NCBI RefSeq assembly: GCF_015461805.1
Contig: NZ_JACVZE010000007.1
Span: 124,001-188,000, forward strand
From: Pseudomonas pisciculturae
GTDB taxonomy: Bacteria; Pseudomonadota; Gammaproteobacteria; Pseudomonadales; Pseudomonadaceae
Direction: 5' to 3'
DNA: 64,000 nucleotides
This document shows positions 51,237 through 60,625 of the stretch, one piece after another (positions within the stretch are counted from its first letter, which is position 1; the number at the start of each line of letters is the position of its first letter). The position numbers and the translations under genes were made by a program. Below the pieces are notes generated by a model that made no database searches, was not told the origin of the DNA, and saw only the letters and a list, made by a program, of their open reading frames with translations.

Positions 51237-51710
51237 ATGGCAATCGATATTGGTATCAGTGAAGAAGATCGCAAATCCATCGTTGATGGGCTGTCGCGGC
51301 TGCTGTCTGATACCTATGTGTTGTACCTGAAGACCCATAACTTCCATTGGAACGTCACAGGCCCGATGTTCCGCACGCTGCACTTGATGTTTGAAGAGCA
51401 GTACAACGAACTGGCGCTGGCGGTGGACTCCATTGCCGAGCGTATCCGCGCCTTGGGCTTCCCGGCTCCGGGCGCCTATTCGATCTACGCTCGGCTTTCT
51501 TCCATCAAGGAGGAAGAAGGCGTGCCAAGTGCCGAGGAAATGATCAAGCAGTTGGTCGCAGGCCAGGAGGCAGTCACTCGCACTGCACGGGGTATTTTCC
51601 CGCTGCTTGATAAAGTCAGCGATGAACCGACTGCCGACCTGCTGACCCAGCGTATGCAGGTTCACGAGAAAACCGCGTGGATGCTGCGCTCCCTGCTCGA
51701 AAACCAATAA
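51237..51710 (+). CDS. dps: Dps-family DNA-binding ferritin-like protein
   Basis: The 157-residue protein forms a four-helix ferritin-like fold. The inter-subunit ferroxidase residues are visible in LKTHNFHWNVTGPMF and LMFEEQYNELALAVDSIAERI. Dps dodecamers oxidise and store Fe2+ with peroxide and shield DNA in stationary phase and stress. ATG 51237 has GAAGGGG before it; an upstream in-frame ATG at 51207 is not needed. The order beside aspS is the PA0962-PA0963 order of PAO1. RpoS control is likely but only weakly supported by sequence. Confidence 0.92.
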   Translation: MAIDIGISEEDRKSIVDGLSRLLSDTYVLYLKTHNFHWNVTGPMFRTLHLMFEEQYNELALAVDSIAERIRALGFPAPGAYSIYARLSSIKEEEGVPSAEEMIKQLVAGQEAVTRTARGIFPLLDKVSDEPTADLLTQRMQVHEKTAWMLRSLLENQ

Positions 51711-51917
51711 TCGTCAGCCCGCAGCGGCGCCGTCCTGGCGCCGCTCGCTTGTTTCCGCGCATTTGCTGGCGTTGTCCTACGCCCATCAACTCCCCGTCTT
51801 CTGGCTGTGCTTGCCTGCCTGCTGTCTTATAGGGCTATCGTCCAATGGGAGGCCCCATGGACTGCTGTTTGGCAATGGAGTGTCAGGTGTATGTCGCGCG
51901 CAGTAGGTAGTGGAGTG

Positions 51918-52220
51918 ATGGAAACCGGTGGTTTCCATAAGTTGAAGGTCGACCCCTTTGCAAGGGGCTTCGATATGGGGCTGGCCAGGCCTCTGTCCCG
52001 ATCGGTCAGGCTCAATGGGTTTTCCACGTGTCTGCGGCTGGAGCAGATCTATTGGAATATCCTCACGGAAATCGCCAGGCTCAATGCCTGTTCCGTCAGT
52101 GCCTTGCTGTCTTATGTCGATCGGGAAGTGCATTTGCGCTATGGCGGCGTGAAGAACTTCAGCGGGCTGGTGAGGGTGGTGTGCGTGGTTCACCTGCTTA
52201 AAGGCTGCGCAGAACCCTGA
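51918..52220 (+). CDS. Ribbon-helix-helix-domain protein, N-terminus uncertain or displaced
   Basis: The frame contains a ribbon-helix-helix core of the type RSVRLNGFSTCLRLEQIYWNIL followed by LSYVDREVHLRYGGVKNFSGLVRVVC, as in a family of short pseudomonad regulators. Those proteins normally begin with (C)Q(V/I)(Y/F)V about a dozen residues before RS-RL. Here a matching peptide, MECQVYVARSR, is encoded at 51875-51910 in another frame and ends in TAG. The gene may therefore be frameshifted, or may use ATG 51918 or ATG 51975 (AAGGGG seven bases before it). Function: putative DNA-binding protein. Confidence 0.5.
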   Translation: METGGFHKLKVDPFARGFDMGLARPLSRSVRLNGFSTCLRLEQIYWNILTEIARLNACSVSALLSYVDREVHLRYGGVKNFSGLVRVVCVVHLLKGCAEP

Positions 52221-52391
52221 CCCATCAGGTACGCCCGGCGCCCGCCCACTGCCCAGGTGGGGGAGGCGTCGGGTAGAAAGCCGGCTGCGCTGCCTCGATT
52301 TACCAGATATAATCCCGCGCTTTGCTGCGCATGCAGGGCTTGCCCCAGAACAGGCGTGGCGCAGTAACGTTCTGACCGCCGAGACATCGCC

Positions 52392-52613
52392 ATGCCCATG
52401 TACGACTATCAATGTGCTTCCTGTGGTCATCAGTTGGAAGCCATTCAGAAGATCAGCGCAGCGCCGCTGGTCGATTGCCCGGCCTGCCAGGCGCCGGAAC
52501 TCAAGAAGATGTTGTCCATGCCAGGCTTCCGCCTGAGCGGCAGCGGCTGGTACGAAACCGATTTCAAGACCGGCGCGAAGAAGAATATCGCGGGCGGCGA
52601 CAAAGCAGACTGA
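52392..52613 (+). CDS. FmdB-family zinc-ribbon protein
   Basis: The 73-residue protein has two CxxC knuckles, CASC near residue 8 and CPAC near 34, forming a zinc ribbon, followed by LKKMLSMPGFRLSGSGWYETDF, the conserved tail of the FmdB family. Named for a formamidase regulator, but function in Pseudomonas is unknown; a regulatory or chaperone-like role is proposed. It lies 107 bases before aspS on the same strand, an arrangement seen across gammaproteobacteria. Confidence 0.9.
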   Translation: MPMYDYQCASCGHQLEAIQKISAAPLVDCPACQAPELKKMLSMPGFRLSGSGWYETDFKTGAKKNIAGGDKAD

Positions 52614-52720
52614 GTTGAACTCTACGCGCAGGCTCCTGCATTATCCGTCCCCTGCTTTAATGTACGGTGACGAGGCAGGCCTCCACCGAATTTCGAATTA
52701 CGAGAAGTGAAACCACTACC

Positions 52721-54496
<1,776 letters not shown>

Positions 54497-54534
54497 GGCT
54501 GCTGCGTGAAAGCGCACTGAGGTTTACGCAGTCT

Positions 54535-54563
54535 AAAAAGGCGCATCTTCGGATGCGCCTTTG
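54535..54563 (+). terminator. Intrinsic terminator of aspS
   Basis: GGCGCATC pairs with GATGCGCC around TTCG, a stable tetraloop, with A and T residues on the two sides. Confidence 0.9.
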
Positions 54564-54631
54564 CGTTAAAGGACTACATCTCGCCTGGGGCGAGGTTGAT
54601 CAAGGTTTCTACAGAATTTCGGAGTTGTGTT

Positions 54632-55378
54632 ATGGCTGGCCATTCCAAGTGGGCGAACATCAAGCACCGCAAAGAGCGTCAGGATGCCAAGAAAGGCAAG
54701 ATCTTCACCAAGTGGATTCGCGAGCTGACCGTCGCTGCCCGCCAGGGCGGTGGTGACCCGGGCTCCAACCCGCGTCTGCGCCTGGCGCTGGACAAGGCCC
54801 TTGGCGCCAACATGAGCCGCGACATCATTGACCGTGCCGTGGCCCGTGGCGCCGGTGCTGCCGATACCGACGACATGGTCGAGCTGACCTACGAAGGCTA
54901 CGGCCCGGGCGGCGTGGCGGTGATGGTTGAATGCATGACAGACAACCGCAACCGTACCGCAGCGGCCGTGCGCCATGCGTTCAGCAAGTGCGGTGGCAAC
55001 CTCGGTACCGACGGTTCGGTGGCCTACCTGTTTGAGCGCAAGGGGCAGATCACGTTTGCACCGGGTACCGATGAAGATGCGTTGATGGAGGCCGCGATGG
55101 AGGCGGACGCCGACGATGTGGTGACCAATGAAGACGGTTCCATCGATGTATTTACCTCATTCGCCAGCTTCTACGCGGTGCGTAATGCCCTGGAAGCCGC
55201 CGGTTTCAAAGGCACCGACGCAGAAATCGTGATGCTGCCGACCACCAGCGCCGAGCTGGACCTGGACGGTGCGCAGAAGGTGTTGAAGCTGCTGGATATG
55301 TTGGAAGATCTGGATGATGTGCAGAACGTCTATTCCAACGCCGACATCCCTGAGTCCGTTGCCGAACAGCTGACTTAA
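54632..55378 (+). CDS. yebC: YebC/PmpR-family transcription/translation regulator
   Basis: The 248-residue protein matches the YebC family across its length (MAGHSKWANIKHRKERQDAKKGK, GYGPGGVAVMVECMTDNRNRT). In P. aeruginosa the orthologue PmpR represses the quinolone signal pathway; recent work on the family also links YebC to relief of ribosome stalling at prolines. ATG 54632 begins the conserved MAGHSKW; the upstream in-frame ATG at 54596 is rejected. It is transcribed toward ruvC with a REPIN between. Confidence 0.96.
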   Translation: MAGHSKWANIKHRKERQDAKKGKIFTKWIRELTVAARQGGGDPGSNPRLRLALDKALGANMSRDIIDRAVARGAGAADTDDMVELTYEGYGPGGVAVMVECMTDNRNRTAAAVRHAFSKCGGNLGTDGSVAYLFERKGQITFAPGTDEDALMEAAMEADADDVVTNEDGSIDVFTSFASFYAVRNALEAAGFKGTDAEIVMLPTTSAELDLDGAQKVLKLLDMLEDLDDVQNVYSNADIPESVAEQLT

Positions 55379-55391
55379 GCGCGATGAAAAT

Positions 55392-55488
55392 CCAGTGTGG
55401 GAGGGGGCTTGCTCCCGATTGCAGTGTGTCAGCCACACATGAACTGACTGACCCACCGCTATCGGGAGCAAGCCCCCTCCCACATTGG
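55392..55488. repeat. REPIN between yebC and ruvC
   Basis: Outer bases CCA/TGG and arms TGTGGGAGGGGGCTTGCTCC and its complement flank a spacer of about 48 bases. It falls inside a gene cluster that is otherwise continuous, so it may set transcript ratios between yebC and ruvCAB. Confidence 0.87.
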
Positions 55489-55519
55489 ATCTATATGTAC
55501 CCATAAAACCGCAGGCGTT

Positions 55520-56044
55520 ATGACTTTAATCCTAGGTATCGACCCCGGTTCGCGCATCACCGGTTTTGGCGTAGTGCAACAGACCCCGCGCGGCTGTGTG
55601 TATGTCGCCTCGGGTTGCATCCGCACCGGCGCGGGCGAGTTGGCCGAGCGCTTGCAAATCGTCTATCGCGGCGTGCGTGAAGTGATCCAGACCTACGGGC
55701 CGGTGACCATGGGCATCGAAAAGGTGTTTATGGCCAAGAACGCCGACTCGGCGTTGAAGCTGGGCCAAGCCCGTGGTGCGGCCATCGTCGCAGGTGCCGA
55801 AGAGGGCCTGGAAATCGCCGAATACACCGCCACCCAGGTTAAACAGGCCGTCGTCGGCACCGGTGCAGCCAATAAAGAGCAGGTAATGATGATGGTCATG
55901 CACATGCTCAAGCTCACCTCAAAACCGCAGATCGACGCCTCCGACGCCCTGGCCATCGCCATTTGCCATGCCCATACCCGCTCAAGCCTGTTGCCCCACG
56001 GCTTGGGCACCGCACGCAGTCGTGGCGGGCGGCTGCGTCTCTGA
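55520..56044 (+). CDS. ruvC: Holliday junction resolvase RuvC
   Basis: The 174-residue endonuclease cuts Holliday junctions symmetrically. Its acidic triad is represented by the N-terminal IDPGSRITGFG (Asp), MGIEKVFMAKN (Glu), and DASDALAIAICHAH (Asp residues). The RuvA and RuvB genes follow. ATG 55520 has no strong ribosome site in front (GCAGGCG). Cytoplasmic dimer. Confidence 0.97.
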   Translation: MTLILGIDPGSRITGFGVVQQTPRGCVYVASGCIRTGAGELAERLQIVYRGVREVIQTYGPVTMGIEKVFMAKNADSALKLGQARGAAIVAGAEEGLEIAEYTATQVKQAVVGTGAANKEQVMMMVMHMLKLTSKPQIDASDALAIAICHAHTRSSLLPHGLGTARSRGGRLRL

Positions 56045-56112
56045 TAGCATCAGCGCAATCGTTATTTCCGGTCAGGCCTTGAACTGACCCCCAAGCTTTA
56101 AGGATTTGAACC

Positions 56113-56724
56113 GTGATTGGACGCTTGCGCGGCACCCTGGCTGAGAAACAGCCGCCGCACCTGATTCTGGATGTAAACGGGTTGGGGTATGAGCTGGAAG
56201 TGCCCATGACCACCCTGTATCGCCTGCCGTCGGTCGGCGAACCGCTGACCCTGCATACCCATCTGGTCGTACGCGAAGACGCCCAGTTACTCTATGGTTT
56301 TATCGGCAAGCGCGACCGCGATTTCTTCCGCGAACTGATTCGCCTCAATGGCGTAGGGCCCAAACTGGCGCTGGCGTTGATGTCGAGCCTGGAAGTGGAT
56401 GAGTTGGTGCGTGCCGTTTCGGCCCAGGACACTTCGGCGTTGACCAAGGTGCCGGGTGTCGGCAAGAAAACCGCCGAGCGTCTGTTGGTAGAGCTCAAGG
56501 ACCGTTTCAAGGCCTGGGAAGTCGTACCGAGCATGTTTGCCCTGGTGCCGAACCAGCCGGACATGCCAGCGGCTCCAGTTGCCAGTGCCGAAAGTGATGC
56601 CGTGAGTGCGCTGATTTCCCTGGGCTACAAGCCACAGGAAGCCAGTAAGGCGGTGTCGGCCATCAAGGACAAGAACCTGAGCAGTGAAGACATGATTCGC
56701 CGCGCCCTGAAGGGAATGATTTAA
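56113..56724 (+). CDS. ruvA: Holliday junction DNA helicase subunit RuvA
   Basis: The 203-residue protein has the RuvA tetramer layout: N-terminal OB fold (MIGRLRGTLAEKQPPH), tandem helix-hairpin-helix motifs (LNGVGPKLALALM and VPGVGKKTAERLLVELK) and a C-terminal domain that binds RuvB (VSALISLGYKPQEASKAVSAI). GTG 56113 has AAGGA before it. The stop is directly followed by the ruvB GTG. Confidence 0.97.
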   Translation: MIGRLRGTLAEKQPPHLILDVNGLGYELEVPMTTLYRLPSVGEPLTLHTHLVVREDAQLLYGFIGKRDRDFFRELIRLNGVGPKLALALMSSLEVDELVRAVSAQDTSALTKVPGVGKKTAERLLVELKDRFKAWEVVPSMFALVPNQPDMPAAPVASAESDAVSALISLGYKPQEASKAVSAIKDKNLSSEDMIRRALKGMI

Positions 56725-57783
56725 GTGATTGAAGCTGATCGTCTGATCGCGGCCACCGGCCCGCGCGACCGTGAAGAAGTCCAGGACCGGGCCATTCGCC
56801 CGCTGAGTCTGGCCGACTACATCGGGCAGCCCACCGTGCGTGAGCAGATGGAGTTGTTTATCCAGGCCGCGCGCGGGCGCAGTGAGTCTCTGGACCACAC
56901 GCTGATCTTCGGCCCGCCGGGGTTGGGCAAGACCACGTTGGCCAATATCATTGCCCAGGAAATGGGCGTGTCGATCAAGTCCACCTCCGGCCCGGTGCTG
57001 GAGCGCCCTGGTGACCTGGCGGCATTGCTGACCAACCTTGAGCCCCATGACGTGCTGTTCATCGACGAGATCCACCGGCTTTCGCCGATCGTCGAGGAAG
57101 TGCTGTACCCGGCCATGGAAGATTTTCAGCTCGACATCATGATCGGCGAAGGCCCGGCAGCCCGCTCGATCAAGCTCGACCTGCCGCCGTTCACCCTGGT
57201 GGGTGCTACCACGCGTGCGGGCATGCTGACCAACCCGCTGCGAGACCGTTTCGGCATTGTTCAACGTCTAGAGTTCTATAGCACCGCAGACTTGGCGACC
57301 ATCGTCAGCCGTTCGGCGAGCATTCTCGGCCTGCCCCTGGACCCGGAAGGCGCGTTTGAAATCGCCCGCCGGGCCCGTGGTACGCCGCGAATCGCCAACC
57401 GTTTGCTACGCCGCGTGCGCGATTTTGCCGAAGTGCGGGCCAAGGGTCATATCACCAAGGCCGTGGCTGACCTGGCGTTGAATCTGCTGGATGTGGACGA
57501 ACACGGCTTCGATCACCAGGATCGACGTCTACTCTTGACCATGATCGAGAAATTCGACGGCGGCCCGGTGGGCGTCGACAGTCTGGCGGCGGCCATCAGT
57601 GAAGAGCGTCATACCATTGAGGATGTGCTGGAACCGTACCTGATCCAGCAGGGTTACATCATGCGTACGCCAAGGGGGCGGGTGGTGACGCGCCATGCCT
57701 ATCTGCACTTCGGGCTAAACATTCCGTCACGATTGGGCGAGATGCCCGTGGTAGACGAATTCCTCGATGCAGTGGACGATTAA
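56725..57783 (+). CDS. ruvB: Holliday junction branch-migration ATPase RuvB
   Basis: The 352-residue AAA+ motor has Walker A GPPGLGKTTLANI, Walker B VLFIDEIHRL, sensor ATTRAGMLTNPLRDRFG and the C-terminal winged helix ending with GRVVTRHAYLHFG. It drives branch migration with RuvA. GTG 56725 follows the ruvA stop with no gap, so the two are translationally coupled. Confidence 0.97.
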   Translation: MIEADRLIAATGPRDREEVQDRAIRPLSLADYIGQPTVREQMELFIQAARGRSESLDHTLIFGPPGLGKTTLANIIAQEMGVSIKSTSGPVLERPGDLAALLTNLEPHDVLFIDEIHRLSPIVEEVLYPAMEDFQLDIMIGEGPAARSIKLDLPPFTLVGATTRAGMLTNPLRDRFGIVQRLEFYSTADLATIVSRSASILGLPLDPEGAFEIARRARGTPRIANRLLRRVRDFAEVRAKGHITKAVADLALNLLDVDEHGFDHQDRRLLLTMIEKFDGGPVGVDSLAAAISEERHTIEDVLEPYLIQQGYIMRTPRGRVVTRHAYLHFGLNIPSRLGEMPVVDEFLDAVDD

Positions 57784-57869
57784 AAGCTTAACGCTCGCTG
57801 ATTTATTCAAGGTTTGTGCTGTCCTAGTGGCTGGCGTCGTCATTCAGTCACTGGATGTGTTTTTCGAGA

Positions 57870-57920
57870 ATGAAAAAACAGTTGCCCAGCCGGATTGGCA
57901 ACCTGAGGAGTAAGCACTAG
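57870..57920 (+). other. Possible 16-residue leader ORF before ybgC
   Basis: ATG AAA AAA CAG ... reads MKKQLPSRIGNLRSKH and ends TAG three bases before the ybgC ATG. The only strong Shine-Dalgarno for ybgC, GAGGAG (57905-57910), lies inside this frame and is about 13 bases from the ybgC start. It may couple translation of ybgC by reinitiation, or be chance. Confidence 0.3.
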
Positions 57921-57923
57921 AGT

Positions 57924-58379
57924 ATGCGCGCGCAAAACGGGGATCAGTCGTTCGCACATCGATGTCGCGTTTATTACGAGGACACCGATGCTGGCGGCAT
58001 CGTGTATTACGTCAATTACCTCAAGTTCATGGAGCGGGCTCGAACCGAGCGGCTACGGGAGCTGGGCTTTGCCCAATCCGAGTTGGCAGGCGAGGACCTG
58101 TTGTTCGTCGTGCATTCCAGCGAGGCGCGCTACCACGCGCCGGCGCGGCTGGATGACGAATTGTTGGTAAGCGCTGAAGTAATCGAATTGAACCGTGTCA
58201 GCCTGCGCTTTAAACAGCAGGTCAGGCGGGCAACGGATGCAACGCTGCTCTGTGAGGGGCAGTTCCTGGTGGCCTGTGTGCGCACCAATAGTTTGAAACC
58301 CCGGGCCATTCCCGAAGCTCTACGTGCGGCCTTTGCCGGCGTAAGCGGCGCGGGTAAACAATCAAAGCAGGAGATTTAG
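57924..58379 (+). CDS. ybgC: Tol-Pal-associated acyl-CoA thioesterase
   Basis: The 151-residue hotdog-fold thioesterase has the catalytic motif YYEDTDAGGIVYYVNYL. YbgC hydrolyses short acyl-CoA or acyl-ACP and is nearly always the first gene of tol-pal operons; the link to phospholipid metabolism is proposed. Only ATG 57924 is possible, since a TAG lies in frame six bases before it. The region between ruvB and ybgC (140 bases) carries GTTGCC/GGCAAC and a mini-ORF, and probably the tol operon promoter. It runs into tolQ with one base between genes. Confidence 0.94.
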   Translation: MRAQNGDQSFAHRCRVYYEDTDAGGIVYYVNYLKFMERARTERLRELGFAQSELAGEDLLFVVHSSEARYHAPARLDDELLVSAEVIELNRVSLRFKQQVRRATDATLLCEGQFLVACVRTNSLKPRAIPEALRAAFAGVSGAGKQSKQEI

Positions 58380-58380
58380 C

Positions 58381-59076
58381 GTGGAACCTACCGTCGTCGA
58401 CCATTCCTCCATGTGGAGCCTGGTCAGCAATGCCAGTGTTGTGGTTCAACTGGTCATGCTGACCCTGGTAGCCGCATCGGTTACCTCTTGGGTCATGATT
58501 TTTCAGCGCAGCAACCTGCTGCGTGCCGGTCGACGTGCCCTGGAGAGCTTTGAAGAGCGCTTCTGGTCGGGTATCGACCTGTCCAAGCTGTACCGCCAGG
58601 CGGGCAGCAACCCGGACCCGGATTCGGGCGTCGAGCAGATTTTCCGTGCTGGCTTCAAGGAATTCTCCCGTCTGCGCCAGCAGCCAGGTGTTGACCCGGA
58701 AGCCGTGATGGAAGGCGTGGCCCGTGCCATGCGTGTTGCCATCTCCCGCGAAGAAGAGAAGCTTGAGCAAAGCTTGCCGTTCCTCGCTACCGTCGGCTCC
58801 GTGAGCCCGTACATCGGCCTGTTCGGTACCGTATGGGGCATCATGAACTCCTTCCGTGGCCTGGCCCAGGCGCAGCAAGCCACCCTGGCCACCGTGGCCC
58901 CGGGTATCGCCGAAGCCCTGATCGCCACCGCGATCGGCCTGTTCGCTGCTATCCCGGCAGTAATCGCATACAACCGTTTTGCCGCTCGCGGCGAAAACCT
59001 GATTGGCCGTTACTACACCTTCGCCGATGAATTCCAGGCGATCCTGCACCGTAAAGTGCACACCAGCGAAGAATAA
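58381..59076 (+). CDS. tolQ: Tol-Pal proton-channel subunit TolQ
   Basis: The 231-residue inner-membrane protein has three helices: the first at about 15-40 (SVVVQLVMLTLVAASVTSWVMIF) and the second and third at about 135-160 and 170-195 (LATVGSVSPYIGLFGTVWGIM, APGIAEALIATAIGLFAAIPAVIAYN), where the conserved Thr and Pro line the proton path with TolR. GTG 58381 begins one base after ybgC. It powers outer-membrane constriction during division. Confidence 0.97.
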   Translation: MEPTVVDHSSMWSLVSNASVVVQLVMLTLVAASVTSWVMIFQRSNLLRAGRRALESFEERFWSGIDLSKLYRQAGSNPDPDSGVEQIFRAGFKEFSRLRQQPGVDPEAVMEGVARAMRVAISREEEKLEQSLPFLATVGSVSPYIGLFGTVWGIMNSFRGLAQAQQATLATVAPGIAEALIATAIGLFAAIPAVIAYNRFAARGENLIGRYYTFADEFQAILHRKVHTSEE

Positions 59077-59090
59077 GCAGGTACTCCCCG

Positions 59091-59552
59091 ATGGCTTTAA
59101 TCACTCGAGCTCGAACCAAGCGCAAGCCGGTCGCCGAGATGAACGTAGTGCCTTACATCGACGTGATGCTGGTGCTGCTGGTTATCTTCATGGTGACCGC
59201 GCCAATGCTCAACCAGGGTGTGAAGGTTGATCTGCCCAAGGTTTCCAGCGAAGCCTTGCCCCAGGACAACAACACCCAGGTGCTGACCATTTCGATCAAG
59301 TCCGACAAGACCTACTACTGGAACCTTGGCAGCGAAGTCGACACTCAGAAACAGCAGGACAAGGCCCTGACCTTGCCGGCAATGACCGACGCAGTGACCA
59401 AGATCATTCGTTCGGGCAACGAAGGTGGCAAGCACACCCAGGTCTTTATCCGCGGTGACAAGTCAGTCGACTACGGCTCTGTCATGGGCGCCATGGGCGG
59501 GCTGCAGAAGGCCGGCGTCGGTAACGTTGGCTTGATTACCGAGGCGCCCTGA
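59091..59552 (+). CDS. tolR: Tol-Pal proton-channel subunit TolR
   Basis: The 153-residue protein has a short cytoplasmic start, one membrane helix with the essential Asp in VPYIDVMLVLLVIFMV, then a periplasmic domain that binds peptidoglycan and ends in FIRGDKSVDYGSVMGAMGGL. It pairs with TolQ to use the proton gradient. Its stop overlaps the tolA start (TGATG). Confidence 0.97.
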   Translation: MALITRARTKRKPVAEMNVVPYIDVMLVLLVIFMVTAPMLNQGVKVDLPKVSSEALPQDNNTQVLTISIKSDKTYYWNLGSEVDTQKQQDKALTLPAMTDAVTKIIRSGNEGGKHTQVFIRGDKSVDYGSVMGAMGGLQKAGVGNVGLITEAP

Positions 59553-60625
59553 TGCAGCAACAGCGAGAGCCGTCCGCCTCGGAAAGCTTCTTCTGGCCTA
59601 GCGTCTGGGCAATTGCCCTGCACGTCCTGGTGTTTGGCATGCTGTTTGTCAGCTTTGCCATGACCCCGGACCTGCCGCCAGCCAAGCCGATCGTGCAGGC
59701 GACCCTGTATCAGCTGAAATCGAAAAGTCAGGCCACCACCCAGACCAATCAGAAGATTGCGGGTGAGGCCCAGAAGTCGGCTGCGCGCCAGACTGAAGTC
59801 GAACAGATGGAACAGAAGAAGGTCGAGCAGGAAGCGGTGAAGGCTGCTGCGGAACAAAAGAAAGAAGAGGCGGCTCAAAAGGCCGAGGAATCGAAAAAGG
59901 CTGACGAAGCCAAGAAGGCTGAAGAGGCGAAAAAGGCTGATGAAGCCAAGAAAGCCGACAAAGCTGCCGAAGCGAAAAAGGCCGAAGAGAAACAATTGGC
60001 TGATATAGCCAAGAAGAAATCTGAAGAAGAAGCCAAAAAGGCTGCCGAAGAAGAGGCCAAGAAACAGGCCGCTGAAGACGCCAAGAAAAAGATTGTCGAA
60101 GACGCGAAGAAGAAAGCCGCCGAAGACGCCAAGAAAAAAGCTGAAGCAGACGAGGCGAAGAAGAAAATCGCCGATGACGCGAAGAAGAAAGCTGCCGCCG
60201 ACGCCACCAAGAAAAAGGCCCAGGAAGCAGCACGTAAATCCGCCGAAGAGAAAAAGGCCCAGGCCTTGGCAGATTTGCTTTCCGACACGCCGCAGCGTCA
60301 GCAAGCCTTGGCCGATGAACGTGGTGATGAAGTCGCGGGCAGTTTCGACGACCTGATTCGGGCGCGGGCAGCAGAAGGCTGGACACGACCACCTTCGGCA
60401 CGCAAAGGCATGACAGTCGTGCTGCAGATCGGCATGTTGCCGGACGGCACCGTGACTTCCGTCACCGTGGCCAAAGGCAGCGGCGATGGATCGTTTGACA
60501 GTTCAGCGGTTGCCGCAGTCAAGAACATTGGCCGGTTGACCGAGATGCAGGGAATGAAACCAAGCGACTTCGCTCCCTATCGTTCATTCAAGATGACATT
60601 CACACCTGAGGATCTAGCCTTGTGA
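59552..60625 (+). CDS. tolA: Tol-Pal envelope-spanning protein TolA
   Basis: The 357-residue protein has domain I with one membrane helix (WAIALHVLVFGMLFVSFAM), domain II, a very long Ala/Lys/Glu-rich helix (about residues 60-235, with KKAEEAKKADEAKK-type repeats), and domain III, a compact periplasmic fold (about 250-357, RPPSARKGMTVVLQIGMLPDG) that contacts TolB and Pal. It overlaps tolR by one base and tolB by four bases. Repetitive codons in domain II make this segment prone to length variation. Confidence 0.97.
   Translation: MQQQREPSASESFFWPSVWAIALHVLVFGMLFVSFAMTPDLPPAKPIVQATLYQLKSKSQATTQTNQKIAGEAQKSAARQTEVEQMEQKKVEQEAVKAAAEQKKEEAAQKAEESKKADEAKKAEEAKKADEAKKADKAAEAKKAEEKQLADIAKKKSEEEAKKAAEEEAKKQAAEDAKKKIVEDAKKKAAEDAKKKAEADEAKKKIADDAKKKAAADATKKKAQEAARKSAEEKKAQALADLLSDTPQRQQALADERGDEVAGSFDDLIRARAAEGWTRPPSARKGMTVVLQIGMLPDGTVTSVTVAKGSGDGSFDSSAVAAVKNIGRLTEMQGMKPSDFAPYRSFKMTFTPEDLAL

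Noticed and set aside
59471..60304. A 277-codon Phe/Leu/Gly-rich frame opposite tolA
   Set aside because: It arises from complementing the Lys/Ala/Glu repeats of TolA and only imitates a membrane protein.
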